Assembly (NCBI RefSeq): GCF_003332825.1 | Contig: NZ_QIRF01000008.1 | Coordinates: 62,001 to 126,000, forward strand | DNA: 64,000 bases | From: Dyella sp. C9 | GTDB lineage: Bacteria > Pseudomonadota > Gammaproteobacteria > Xanthomonadales > Rhodanobacteraceae | Reading direction: 5' to 3' | In this document: piece by piece, positions 18,898-26,652 of the stretch | Layout of the letters: every line of letters starts with the position of its first letter | Numbering within the stretch: the first letter of the stretch is position 1 | The notes under the pieces: model-generated | What the model saw: only the letters and a program-made list of their open reading frames with translations | What the model was told of the DNA's origin: nothing | The model's database searches: none | Translations under genes and position numbers: made by a program

Positions 18898-19593
18898 TCA
18901 ATCCTGGCGCAGCGGCGGCAGCCAGGGCTGCACGTCGTGCTTGATCACACCGCGCAGGTCCATCAGGCGGCGGTGGAAGAAATGGCTGGTGTCAGGCATG
19001 CGTACCAGCTGGGGCTTTTTCGACATGCCATCGATCCAGTCGAACACCGCCTGCGGGTCGACCACCTCGTCGGCCTCGCCCTGCACCACCAGCCAGGGGC
19101 AGCGCGGCAGCTCGAAGCCCTCGAACGGCCAGCGGCCGGCCGGCGGGGCGATGCTGATCAGCGCGTCGGCATGCAGCCGCACCGCATTGCGGATCGACAC
19201 GTAGCTGCCGAACGAAAAGCCGGCCAGCCATAGGGCGTCGTGCGGGCGCACGCGGCGCACCCAGGCCACCACGGCGGCCAGGTCGTCGCCCTCGCCGTTG
19301 CCGTGGTCGTAGCTGCCTTCCGACTCGCCGGTGCCGCGAAAGTTGAAACGCACGGTATCCAGCCCCGATTCGCGCAGCGAGCGCTCCACCATGGTCACCA
19401 CCTTGTTGTGCATGGTGCCGCCCTGGAGCGGGTGGGGATGGCAGATCACCGCCGTGCCGCGGCGGGCTTCCTCGGGAATGGCGACGTCGCTGATCGTCTC
19501 GAGCTTGCCGGCGGGGCCGTCCAGCGCGAAGCTGGCAGCCTGCTCTGGAAAATGGTCGGGTTGGGTGGGGAGCATGACGGGATTCATGGCCAT
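18898..19593 (-). CDS. Alpha/beta hydrolase (dienelactone hydrolase/YfhR-like)
   Basis: A 231-residue alpha/beta hydrolase. An oxyanion-hole motif, CHPHPLQGGTMHNKV, lies near residue 50. The nucleophile elbow is GFSFGSY (Ser in GxSxG) near 120, an acidic residue is in QGEADEVVDP, and the catalytic His is in DTSHFFHRRL near 207. This pattern is typical of conserved bacterial proteins annotated simply as alpha/beta hydrolase; the substrate is unknown. ATG 19593 is chosen (Met at 19587 also possible); the frame runs far upstream through the LysR region but that is not coding. Divergent from acpH with 51 bp between. Confidence 0.88.
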   Translation of the reverse strand: MAMNPVMLPTQPDHFPEQAASFALDGPAGKLETISDVAIPEEARRGTAVICHPHPLQGGTMHNKVVTMVERSLRESGLDTVRFNFRGTGESEGSYDHGNGEGDDLAAVVAWVRRVRPHDALWLAGFSFGSYVSIRNAVRLHADALISIAPPAGRWPFEGFELPRCPWLVVQGEADEVVDPQAVFDWIDGMSKKPQLVRMPDTSHFFHRRLMDLRGVIKHDVQPWLPPLRQD

Positions 19594-19644
19594 GATGATA
19601 ACCGCCACGTGTGTCCACCGTTCGCGTGGGGAGGCTAGGCGCGC

Positions 19645-20229
19645 ATGAATCACCTCGCCCATACCCTGCTGGCCGGCGACGACGAGCTGCTGCAACTGGG
19701 CGGCCTGATGGGCGATTTCGTGCACGGCCAGCCCGATCCGGCGCTGCCGGCCGGCGTCATCGCCGGCATCCGCCTGCACCGCGCCATCGACGTCTACACC
19801 GACAGCCATCCCGACGTGACGGCCGCCCGCGCGTTGCTGCCGGGCCCCTACCGCCGCTACGGCGGGATCCTGCTGGACATGTGGTTCGACCACCTGCTGG
19901 CGCGCGACTTCCCGCGCTGGAGTCGCCAGCCGCTGGATGCTTACGCAGCCGGCGTGCGCGGCCTGCTGTACCGGCACGAATCGCTGCTGCCGCCCGGCCT
20001 GCTGCGTTTTCGGCACTACATGGACGCGCATGCGCTGCCCGCGGGCTATGCGCGGCCGGAGGAAATGGGCGCGGCGTTCGACGGTATTTCCCATCGTCTG
20101 CGGCGCCCCAACCCGGTGGCGCAGGCCATGTCGGTGCTGGTGGGGCTGGATCGGCCGCTGCAGGCGACGTTCGAAAACTTCTTTCCGCAGCTGAAGCAGT
20201 TCGCCGCGCAATGGATCGAGGCGAACTGA
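19645..20229 (+). CDS. acpH: Acyl carrier protein phosphodiesterase AcpH
   Basis: A 194-residue protein that removes the 4'-phosphopantetheine prosthetic group from holo-ACP. The N-terminus MNHLAHTLLA and the HD-like residues GLMGDFVHG and IRLHRAIDVYTDSHP match E. coli AcpH, a divergent HD-domain hydrolase. Length equals the E. coli protein (193). The gene converges on a LysR gene with 14 nt between stops. Confidence 0.93.
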   Translation: MNHLAHTLLAGDDELLQLGGLMGDFVHGQPDPALPAGVIAGIRLHRAIDVYTDSHPDVTAARALLPGPYRRYGGILLDMWFDHLLARDFPRWSRQPLDAYAAGVRGLLYRHESLLPPGLLRFRHYMDAHALPAGYARPEEMGAAFDGISHRLRRPNPVAQAMSVLVGLDRPLQATFENFFPQLKQFAAQWIEAN

Positions 20230-20243
20230 CCTGGCGGCCGGCC

Positions 20244-21134
20244 TTAGCCGCAGAGGTTGTCGCCCAGCAAGCGCTCCCCCATGTAATCGACGAACGCGCG
20301 CAGCTTGGGCAGCATGTGCCGCCCCGAGGGCCACAGCAGGTAGAACGTGCCGCACACCTGGGCGTATTCGTCCAGCACGGGCACCAGCTCGCCGGAGGCC
20401 AGTGCCGCGCGCACCGCGTGCTCGGGCACGTAGGCGATACCGCGCCCGCGCATGGCGAAACAGACGCGGCTGTCCACGTCGTTGCACACCATGGCGATGG
20501 GTACTTCGACCTCCGGCGGCACCGGCCAGGCTTCCAGTTTGCCGCTGGTGGGGTAGCGGTAGTGCAGGCAGTCGTGTTCCAGCAGGTCCGAGGGTGTGGC
20601 CGGCATGCCCCGGCGCGCCAGGTAGCCGGGTGAGGCGACCAGCAGTCGGCGGAATGTGCCGACGCGCCGGGCGACGAGGCGCGAGTCGTTCGGCACGCCC
20701 ACGCGCAGCACGGCATCGAAGCCTTCCTCGATCACATCCACCAGGCGGTCGTCGAAGTCCAGGTCCAGCCGCACGTGCGGGTAGGCTTCCATGAAGTCCG
20801 AAAGCACTGGCAGCACCAGGCCGCTGACCAGCGGCAGGCTCACCCGCAGGGTGCCGCGAGGTTCGGCGAACTGGCTGTGCAGCTCCGCCTCGGCCAGTTC
20901 CAGTTCGCCCAGGATGCGCCGGCTGCGCGCCAGGAACTGCTGTCCTTCGGCCGTCAGCGCGATGCTGCGCGTACTGCGGTGGAACAGCCGCACGCCCAGC
21001 TGCGCCTCCAGCCGCGCCACGGCCTTGCCCACCGCCGAGGCGGACACGCCCTGCAGGCGGCCGGTTTCCACAAAGCTCAGGTTGTCGGCCACCTGCACGA
21101 AGGTCTGCAGCAGGCCCAGGCTGTCCACGTTCAT
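20244..21134 (-). CDS. LysR-family transcriptional regulator
   Basis: A 296-residue LysR regulator. The N-terminal winged HTH (residues 5-64) has the segment VSASAVGKAVARLEAQLGVRLFHRSTRS, in pieces typical of the CrgA/DmlR-like group. The effector-binding domain begins at about 90. It is divergent from a serine hydrolase/MFS operon with a 105-bp intergenic region, so it most likely regulates that operon and itself. The effector is unknown. Confidence 0.93.
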   Translation of the reverse strand: MNVDSLGLLQTFVQVADNLSFVETGRLQGVSASAVGKAVARLEAQLGVRLFHRSTRSIALTAEGQQFLARSRRILGELELAEAELHSQFAEPRGTLRVSLPLVSGLVLPVLSDFMEAYPHVRLDLDFDDRLVDVIEEGFDAVLRVGVPNDSRLVARRVGTFRRLLVASPGYLARRGMPATPSDLLEHDCLHYRYPTSGKLEAWPVPPEVEVPIAMVCNDVDSRVCFAMRGRGIAYVPEHAVRAALASGELVPVLDEYAQVCGTFYLLWPSGRHMLPKLRAFVDYMGERLLGDNLCG

Positions 21135-21239
21135 GGATTGCGGAACTCGGGATCCGTAAAGCCACGAACTCTACCCGTCTTTTTCCGTCGATGCGCGGTA
21201 TCTAACGTAGCGCTCCCCTCCCAGGTAAGGAACGCCCCC

Positions 21240-22427
21240 ATGACACCGCGCCCGGCCACGGCCCCCGACCAGGCCCCCATCACCGCTCCCATCGATGCGG
21301 CCATCGACCTTGCCGTCGCGCAGCAGCGCCTGGTGGGGGCGGTGGTGCTGGTCCAGCATCGTGGCCGTGAGCTGTACCGCCGCAGCGCCGGCTGGGCGGA
21401 TCGCGAGCAGCGGCGTCCCATGCGCACTGACACCGTGTTTCGCCTGGCGTCGGTCAGCAAACCCATCGTGACCACGGCGGCGATGGTGCTCGCCAGTCGA
21501 GGCGTGGTGGACCTGGATGTGCCCGTCATCCGCTGGCTGCCGGATTTCCAGCCGCGCCTGCCCGACGGTGGGGTGCCGGACATCAGCCTGCGCCAGTTGC
21601 TGAGCCATCAGGCCGGCCTCGGCTACCGCTTCCTCGAAGCCGAGGCGGATGGCCCTTACGCACGGGCTGGCGTGTCCGACGGCATGGACGCCAGCGGCAT
21701 CACCCTGGCGGAAAACCTGCGCCGCATCGCCAGCGTGCCATTGCAGTTCGTACCCGGCGAGGCCTGGGCTTATTCGCTGGGCATCGATGTGGCCGGTGGC
21801 GTGCTGGAGGCGGCCACGGGCAAGACGCTCGGGGACATCGTCCGCGAGACGGTCACCGAGCCGCTGGGCATGGCCGATACCGCCTTCCACGTGCGCGATG
21901 CCGAACGGTTGGCCACGCACTACGTGGCCGGGGCGACGGCGCCCCATCGGTTGGCCGAGGGTGAGGTCGTAGCGCCGTTCCCGGGTGTCGTCGGCATTCC
22001 CTACAGCCCCGCGCGTGCGCTCGATGGCGAGGCCTTCCCCTCCGGCGGTGCCGGCATGGTCGGCACCGCGGATGACGTGATGCGTCTGCTGGACGTGCTG
22101 CGCCGGGGCGGCGGATCGATCCTCGATCGCGCATGGACCGCGCAGATGGCGCACGTCCAGACCGGTCCGCAAGACCTGGATGAACAGCCGGGCTGGGGCT
22201 TCGGACTGGGCTTTGCCGTGCTGCGCGATCCGCTGGCCGCGGATACACCGCAGCGCGCCGGCAGCTGGCGCTGGGGTGGCGTGTACGGGCACAGCTGGTT
22301 CGTCGATCCGGCCAGCGAGCTCAGCGTGGTTGCCCTGACCAACACGCTCCACGACGGATTGCCGGCCGGCTTCCTCGCCGACGAGCTGCGCGATCCCATC
22401 TACGCCATGCTGGAGGCGAAGTCATGA
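21240..22427 (+). CDS. Serine hydrolase, beta-lactamase (class C/EstB-like) family
   Basis: A 395-residue protein of the serine beta-lactamase-like family (EstB esterases, class C enzymes). The SxxK catalytic motif is SVSK at about residue 76. The second motif is YSL in place of YxN, and the third is probably GHSW in place of KTG, a pattern commoner in esterases than in true beta-lactamases. No signal peptide is seen, so it should act in the cytoplasm. ATG 21240 has TAAGG upstream. It overlaps the MFS transporter gene by 4 nt (ATGA), so hydrolase and exporter are made together. Confidence 0.9.
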   Translation: MTPRPATAPDQAPITAPIDAAIDLAVAQQRLVGAVVLVQHRGRELYRRSAGWADREQRRPMRTDTVFRLASVSKPIVTTAAMVLASRGVVDLDVPVIRWLPDFQPRLPDGGVPDISLRQLLSHQAGLGYRFLEAEADGPYARAGVSDGMDASGITLAENLRRIASVPLQFVPGEAWAYSLGIDVAGGVLEAATGKTLGDIVRETVTEPLGMADTAFHVRDAERLATHYVAGATAPHRLAEGEVVAPFPGVVGIPYSPARALDGEAFPSGGAGMVGTADDVMRLLDVLRRGGGSILDRAWTAQMAHVQTGPQDLDEQPGWGFGLGFAVLRDPLAADTPQRAGSWRWGGVYGHSWFVDPASELSVVALTNTLHDGLPAGFLADELRDPIYAMLEAKS

Positions 22428-23614
22428 GCGCCATCGACGACGCCGTGCCGGGCGCCCTCTGCGCACCGACGCCGACGCGCCTCCCGTGGCTGGGCCTGCT
22501 CGCCCTGGCCTGCGGCGCGTTCATCACCGTGCTTACCGAGTGCATCGTCGCCGGGCTGTTGCCGGCCATGAGCCGCGACCTGGGTATCAGCGAGGCCCTG
22601 GTCGGCCAGCTCACCACCATCTACGCCGTTGGTTCGATGCTGACGGCGATTCCGGTGGTGAAGCTCACCAGCCACTTGCCACGGCGCCCGCTGCTGCTCG
22701 CTGCCTTGATCGGCTTTGCGCTGGTCAACAGCGCGATGGCCTGGTCGCAGTCGTATGCCCTGATGATGGTCACGCGCTTCCTGGCCGGCGTGGCGGCAGG
22801 CCTGCTGTGGGCACTGCTGGCCGGTTACGCCAGCCGCATGGTGGAGCCGCACCAGCAAGGTCGCGCCATTGCCGTGGCGATGCTGGGTACGCCGCTGGCG
22901 ATGACCATCGGCATTCCTCTCGGCACCTGGCTGTCCCAGCTGATCGGCTGGCGCTGGGTGTTCGGCCTGATGTCCTTGCTGAGCCTCGTGCTGGTGGCCT
23001 GGGCGCGCGGTACCCTGCCGCCGGTGCCGGGCCTGCCGCCGCAGACCCACGGCAGGCTGCGCGACGTGATCGCATTGCCCGGCCTGCTGCCGGTCTACCT
23101 GGTGATGCTGCTGGCCGTGCTCGCGCACAACGTGCTCTACACCTATATCGCGCCGTTCTCCGCGTTGTCGGGCGTGCAGGCCTCGCTGGACCGGCTGCTG
23201 CTGGCATTCGGCGTGGCATCGGTGCTGAGCATCGTGGTCACTGGCGCCCTGATCGATCGCTGGATGCGTCCGCTGATGGCCCTCGGCTCGGGCCTGTTCC
23301 TGTTCGCCGCACTGGCGATGGCGTTGTGGCCGAACTCGTCCGCGGTGCTGGTGGGCGCGGTACTGGCGGGGGGGCTGGGGTTCGGTGGGGCGGCCACCTT
23401 GATCCAGACGGCGGTTGCGCGACGCGCCGGCGAGCAGCAGGACCTCGGCCAGTCGCTGGTGGTGGTGGGATGGAACCTGGCAATTGCCGGTGGCGGCCTG
23501 CTGGGCGGCGTACTGCTCAAGACCACCGGCGTGGCGATGTTGCCGTGGTCGTTGGTGGTGGTGCTGGTGGCGACGGTAGCGGTGGTGGTACCGGGGAAGA
23601 GGGCGTGGGCGTGA
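22424..23614 (+). CDS. MFS transporter (DHA1-type drug/sugar efflux)
   Basis: A 396-residue 12-helix major facilitator. The first helix is at about 22-42. Between helices 2 and 3 there is only a diverged form of motif A (KLTSHLPRRPLLL), and the helix 4-5 region has MVTRFLAGVAAGLLWALLAGYASR. It resembles AraJ/NepI/YdhP-type exporters of sugars, purines or drugs; the substrate is not visible. It is translationally coupled to the serine hydrolase gene and transcribed away from a LysR regulator, a common resistance or detoxification arrangement. Confidence 0.92.
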   Translation: MSAIDDAVPGALCAPTPTRLPWLGLLALACGAFITVLTECIVAGLLPAMSRDLGISEALVGQLTTIYAVGSMLTAIPVVKLTSHLPRRPLLLAALIGFALVNSAMAWSQSYALMMVTRFLAGVAAGLLWALLAGYASRMVEPHQQGRAIAVAMLGTPLAMTIGIPLGTWLSQLIGWRWVFGLMSLLSLVLVAWARGTLPPVPGLPPQTHGRLRDVIALPGLLPVYLVMLLAVLAHNVLYTYIAPFSALSGVQASLDRLLLAFGVASVLSIVVTGALIDRWMRPLMALGSGLFLFAALAMALWPNSSAVLVGAVLAGGLGFGGAATLIQTAVARRAGEQQDLGQSLVVVGWNLAIAGGGLLGGVLLKTTGVAMLPWSLVVVLVATVAVVVPGKRAWA

Positions 23615-24013
23615 GGTGTGGGCCAGTTCCTGGACCGATCAGAGGGCAGGGTGAGGGGTGGGTTCGCCTCTTGCGCTCCCGCGACCTGGCCGCCTACGCG
23701 GCGGGCGTTTCGACGTCCTGCCGGCCGCCGAGTCACTTTTCTTTTGCTGGCCCAAAAGAAAAGTACCCCAAAGAAAATGGCCTTCAGAGCCAGGGCTTGC
23801 AGCATTTCGCTGGGAAAAGCCCGAATGGGCGAGGAATCGTGTGATTTGGCAACCTTCGCCGCTACACAGCGGGTACCTCATTGCGCTTCGCAACGCGCCG
23901 TGGCGAAGAGGACTTAAAGCAGGTCGCGCTACGCTTCCCGATCGCCTTGGCTAGGTGAAGGGGACGCCACGCTTCCCGACCGGCGTGGAGAACGCGCCAC
24001 CTCACGGCGAGCC
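23615..24013. other. Non-coding left flank of the 24-25 kb islet
   Basis: 399 bp after the MFS gene. No convincing gene is seen; frames open here lack ribosome sites and conserved features. It holds the 30-bp inverted repeat at 23735-23764 and runs of locally repeated CGCTTCCCGA (around 23932 and 23970). Base composition drops compared with the flanking genes, consistent with the edge of an acquired segment. Confidence 0.5.
23735..23764. repeat. Inverted repeat ACTTTTCTTTT...AAAAGAAAAGT
   Basis: A perfect 11-bp inverted repeat with an 8-nt loop (GCTGGCCC), about 120 nt after the MFS stop. On the plus strand it could act as a terminator for the serine hydrolase/MFS operon, though the A/T-rich arms make it also look like a dispersed repeat. 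A related fragment (GGGCAAGCAAGAGAAAGTAACCC) occurs at about 25494-25516, on the other side of the islet. Confidence 0.6.
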
Positions 24014-24193
24014 ATGTCCTCAGCACGATGCCCCAACATCGCGTCCAGTTTTTTCACCAAGGCAGGTACGGAGGTCAGGCTCGTGTGTGAAAAGGAACTC
24101 ATCAGTACTGGTCCAACTCGCGAGGCCGTGTCAGGCGACGCCGATTCCTATCAGAATGCCAGGCGAAGCGGGGGCGAGGTGCGTAAGGAATGA
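24014..24193 (+). CDS. Small hypothetical protein (59 aa), coupled to the next gene
   Basis: A 59-residue open frame from ATG 24014, unrecognised. The product is soluble, with two cysteines and a basic, polar C-terminal half ending GGEVRKE. The ribosome site is weak (GGCGAG). Its main support is its end: the stop overlaps the ATG of the next small gene as ATGA, the same 4-nt coupling seen in real operons of this chromosome, and the sequence just before (GTAAGGA) gives that gene a ribosome site. Other frames are also open here, so this is a candidate only. Confidence 0.4.
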   Translation: MSSARCPNIASSFFTKAGTEVRLVCEKELISTGPTREAVSGDADSYQNARRSGGEVRKE

Positions 24194-24318
24194 CGCTGCA
24201 TTGGACGACCGTTCTAAAAGGATTCCTTCGCTTGGCCCTAACGATTGTCGCGTGGCTCATCGTGGGTGGCGTCGCCTATATCCTGCTCATCAAAGCCCTC
24301 GTGGCTGCGCTGGGCTGA
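24190..24318 (+). CDS. Single-pass membrane mini-protein (42 aa)
   Basis: A 42-residue open frame with a TAAGGA ribosome site directly before ATG 24190. After a short amphipathic N-terminus (TLHWTTVLKG) nearly all the rest is a hydrophobic helix, LALTIVAWLIVGGVAYILLI, then KALVAALG. This is a clear transmembrane segment. No family is recognised. It overlaps the upstream 59-aa frame by 4 nt and lies 106 nt before a nucleotidyl-cyclase-like gene. Such a tiny membrane protein beside a cyclase could be a partner or effector, but that is inference. Confidence 0.5.
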   Translation: MTLHWTTVLKGFLRLALTIVAWLIVGGVAYILLIKALVAALG

Positions 24319-24424
24319 TGCAATAGCCGTGTGCGTGCCATTGGGACTGAGGTCGGCTTCCGACCCAAAGTCGACACGAGGCTTGCTTAGTTCTTCGCCG
24401 GTGGCAGGATGGGTCACCTTTCTC

Positions 24425-25171
24425 GTGAGTACGGGCATGACGGGCTATTTCTTGGTAGCGGATCTGTTGGGCTTCGGGCAGATCGTCACAAATTCAAGCC
24501 CTGAGCAACTTGAGGATCGGATCGGCGATTGGATCGACTTAGTGGCGACAAGCGCAAGAGAGACGGGTTTGGAGCGCTATCAGCTGATCTCAGACACGGT
24601 TTTCGCTGCGGCTGAATCGTCCGAACAGGGTCTGCGCGTGTTGATCAGTTTTGCGCGCCAATTGCTAAACAACGGCGCGCCGAAGTCGCTGCTCGTGCGC
24701 GGAGCTGTCGCTCATGGAGAATTTACTTGGGGGTCCAAACTCATTTACGGGCCGGCCGTGATTGCGGCTCACGAGCTTGAAATGTCCCTCAATTGGATCG
24801 GGGTCGCATGCGACCCGGAGCTGCCCCACATTGACTCGCAATGGGACTACGGGCATGCCATCGCGTACGTCCCGCCAAAAAAGGGAGGGTGGTATCGAGT
24901 TCAACCCGTTGTGGACTGGCAAATCCCGCCCACGCATAAGTTGATCGAGTACTTGGCTGGGGGAGGGCTAACCAAGCCCGATGATCGAATCCCTGGGGAG
25001 GTTATGTCGAAGCTGAACAATACCGTGCAGTTTGGGACATACCGGCATTTGGCTCGCGCAGAGAAGTTCAAACCGAGCGCCTTCTACGGGCACAACCCGA
25101 TGCAGGCAATTGAAATGGTCGTCGCGCGATGCCTTACGCAGCATCTAGAAGGAGAAGGGCGGTCTGCCTGA
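24425..25171 (+). CDS. Nucleotidyl-cyclase-like (class III cyclase homology domain) orphan protein
   Basis: A 248-residue protein resembling the class III adenylate/guanylate cyclase catalytic fold. YFLVADLLGF near the start and YQLISDTVF near residue 58 give the two metal-binding aspartates in the expected strand context. RGAVAHGEFTWG followed by YGPAVIAAHELE matches the later strands. The usual Asn/Arg transition-state residues of the last helix are not evident, so activity is doubtful. GTG 24425 is chosen (ATG 24437 is equally possible); the frame stays open upstream. Codon use is less GC-biased than in neighbours, suggesting transfer. Cyclases of this class occur in Pycsar defence systems, but no known Pycsar effector is next to it. 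Confidence 0.6.
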   Translation: MSTGMTGYFLVADLLGFGQIVTNSSPEQLEDRIGDWIDLVATSARETGLERYQLISDTVFAAAESSEQGLRVLISFARQLLNNGAPKSLLVRGAVAHGEFTWGSKLIYGPAVIAAHELEMSLNWIGVACDPELPHIDSQWDYGHAIAYVPPKKGGWYRVQPVVDWQIPPTHKLIEYLAGGGLTKPDDRIPGEVMSKLNNTVQFGTYRHLARAEKFKPSAFYGHNPMQAIEMVVARCLTQHLEGEGRSA

Positions 25172-25741
25172 ACCCAAACTGGCCCTCTCCAAGCCTAGTC
25201 GGCCAGTCCCGCCGCCCACGGCAGTCCCTGAAGCGCACCAAAACTTCGCTCCTGGACGCCCAGGAGCTGGGAGGCTGGCCCGAGCAGCTACTTGATGCTT
25301 GCTTGACCGCCCGCGATACCCGGCCATTGCCCTAAAAGGACCTATTTCTCTGATTCTTCGGGGCAATGTGTTGCGGGAGGGGGTGTTGGCAGGCCATGTG
25401 ACGCCACCGTTCAAACCAAGCGCCGCTCTACAGCCATTGCGGCCGTGCACCTGCCCAAGCACATTTTGTGCAACAGCTACCGTTTAGCGTTGGGCAAGCA
25501 AGAGAAAGTAACCCGGCCTTCCCACGGGACTAGCGTCGCGTCGCCGGCGGTAGGTCGGAAGCCCGCGGCAGGCGGGCCAGGTCGCGGAATCGCATGAGGC
25601 GACCACCGACTACAACCGTTACGGGATCCCGACCCATCGCCGGGGTGACGGCATCGACGAAACCGTGAGGCGAGCACCCGGCCCTTTCCCCCAAGGGCAG
25701 AGGGTGAAAGAAGCGAGGCCATCCCCGACACCGTAAAAGAA
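25172..25741. other. Non-coding right flank of the islet
   Basis: 570 bp between the cyclase-like gene and the cytochrome c terminator. Short open frames exist (for example 25129-25335) but none has a recognisable product or ribosome site. A fragment of the A/G-rich repeat of the left flank appears at about 25494-25516. From about 25520 on, the base composition returns to the GC-rich level of the chromosome. Confidence 0.45.
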
Positions 25742-25763
25742 AACGCCGCCCAAAGGCGGCGTT
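25742..25763 (-). terminator. Rho-independent terminator of the cytochrome c gene
   Basis: AACGCCGCC/GGCGGCGTT, a 9-bp stem with a 4-nt loop, 26 nt past the cytochrome stop on the minus strand. On that strand it is followed by TTCTTTTA. A classical intrinsic terminator. Confidence 0.9.
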
Positions 25764-25788
25764 CCCGAACATCCGTGCCTGCGAGGGC

Positions 25789-26322
25789 TTACTTGGCCTG
25801 ATCCACGATCCAGTGCACCGCGGCCTTCACCTGGTCATCGGTCAGCGCCGGATTGCCACCCTTGGCCGGCATCATGTTGCCGTCCGGGCCCTTGTAGCCG
25901 TCGGTGGCGTGCTTGATCAGGGTGTCGATGCCCTCGGCGATGCGCGGGCCCCAGTTGGCCTTGTCGCCGAGCTTGGGCGCGCCGGCGACGCCGGCGGTGT
26001 GGCAGCTGTGGCAGAGGTTGTCGTAGATGGTCTTGCCGTCGGTGGTACCACCGTAGGCGACCTGCGCGGCGGCGGCCTTGGCGGCGGCGTCCTGCGCGGC
26101 CTGCATGGCGGCGCGTCCGGTGTCACCGGCGTAGACCGCGCCCGCCGGCGCAATGCGCGCGGCAACCTGCTGGGTGGTTTGCGGATTCACTTCCTTGGGT
26201 TCGCGGCTGTAGATCAACCAGGCGCCGCCGATCAGCAGCAGGGTCAACACACTAAGGCCTGCGATCAGCAGAGAGAAACTGCGCATGAAGCTCTGGTCGG
26301 ACTTGGTCAGGGAACCGCTCAC
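25789..26322 (-). CDS. Membrane-anchored monohaem c-type cytochrome (c5-like)
   Basis: A 177-residue protein with an N-terminal membrane anchor (FSLLIAGLSVLTLLLIGGAWLIY, stated in two runs: about residues 14-36). A linker rich in Ala and Gln follows, then a class I cytochrome c domain. The haem site is CHSCH at about 118-122 and the distal methionine is in GNMMPAKGG. It probably carries electrons in the respiratory chain at the periplasmic face of the inner membrane. A GTG start at 26322 is preferred because GGAG lies 7 nt upstream; the frame stays open to 26472 without support. It ends in a strong terminator and is divergent from the efflux operon. Confidence 0.9.
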   Translation of the reverse strand: MSGSLTKSDQSFMRSFSLLIAGLSVLTLLLIGGAWLIYSREPKEVNPQTTQQVAARIAPAGAVYAGDTGRAAMQAAQDAAAKAAAAQVAYGGTTDGKTIYDNLCHSCHTAGVAGAPKLGDKANWGPRIAEGIDTLIKHATDGYKGPDGNMMPAKGGNPALTDDQVKAAVHWIVDQAK

Positions 26323-26652
26323 ACAATTACTCCATGTCAATGGACGGCTTTGCAGCCGGGTTGGGCATAGGTTCAGACAACAAGGCCCCGGAGTATAGTG
26401 GAAGGCCGGGGCAAGTTTCAGTCGGGCATGGACGTGGCGTTCGGTCGCGCAGAGGCCCCTGTTTTGATGCAAATTTCTTCATATTGACGCGATAGGCTGG
26501 CAAAACCCTGCCATCGGTCATGGGGCACCCATGTCAACTGGCATTGTCTATTCCCGTTGATCTGACCCTATCCTTTCATCCGACAGACGAGTCGGGCGCG
26601 GTTTGCGCCGGTGGGGTCGGGTGGCCCGCCTTATATTTCTGGGAGTTTTTTC
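26323..26652. promoter_or_regulatory. Divergent promoter region of cytochrome c and the RND efflux operon
   Basis: 330 bp without a gene between two divergent transcripts. GGCCCCGG and CCGGGGC arms around 26383-26413 could form a stem, and TTGATC...TATCCT near 26558-26580 is a candidate promoter for the efflux operon. No operator of a known regulator is recognised, and no regulator gene is adjacent. Confidence 0.4.

Noticed and set aside
21240..22427. True class C beta-lactamase (resistance gene)
   Set aside because: No signal peptide, YSL instead of YxN and no KTG motif; it fits the EstB-like esterase side of the family better.
23955..24326. 123-codon open frame across the 59-aa and 42-aa candidates
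   Set aside because: It is in another frame, is Pro/Arg-rich without domain or ribosome site, and would exclude the membrane mini-protein, which has both a ribosome site and a clear hydrophobic helix.
24238..24438. 66-codon minus-strand frame (MPVLTRKVTHPATG start)
   Set aside because: The start looks protein-like, but it is antisense to the mini-protein and the cyclase-like start region, has no ribosome site and no recognised family.
24425..25171. Definite Pycsar defence system
   Set aside because: Only a weakly matched cyclase-like domain is seen, without the catalytic Asn/Arg and without a recognisable PycTM or PycTIR effector. Kept only as a hypothesis.
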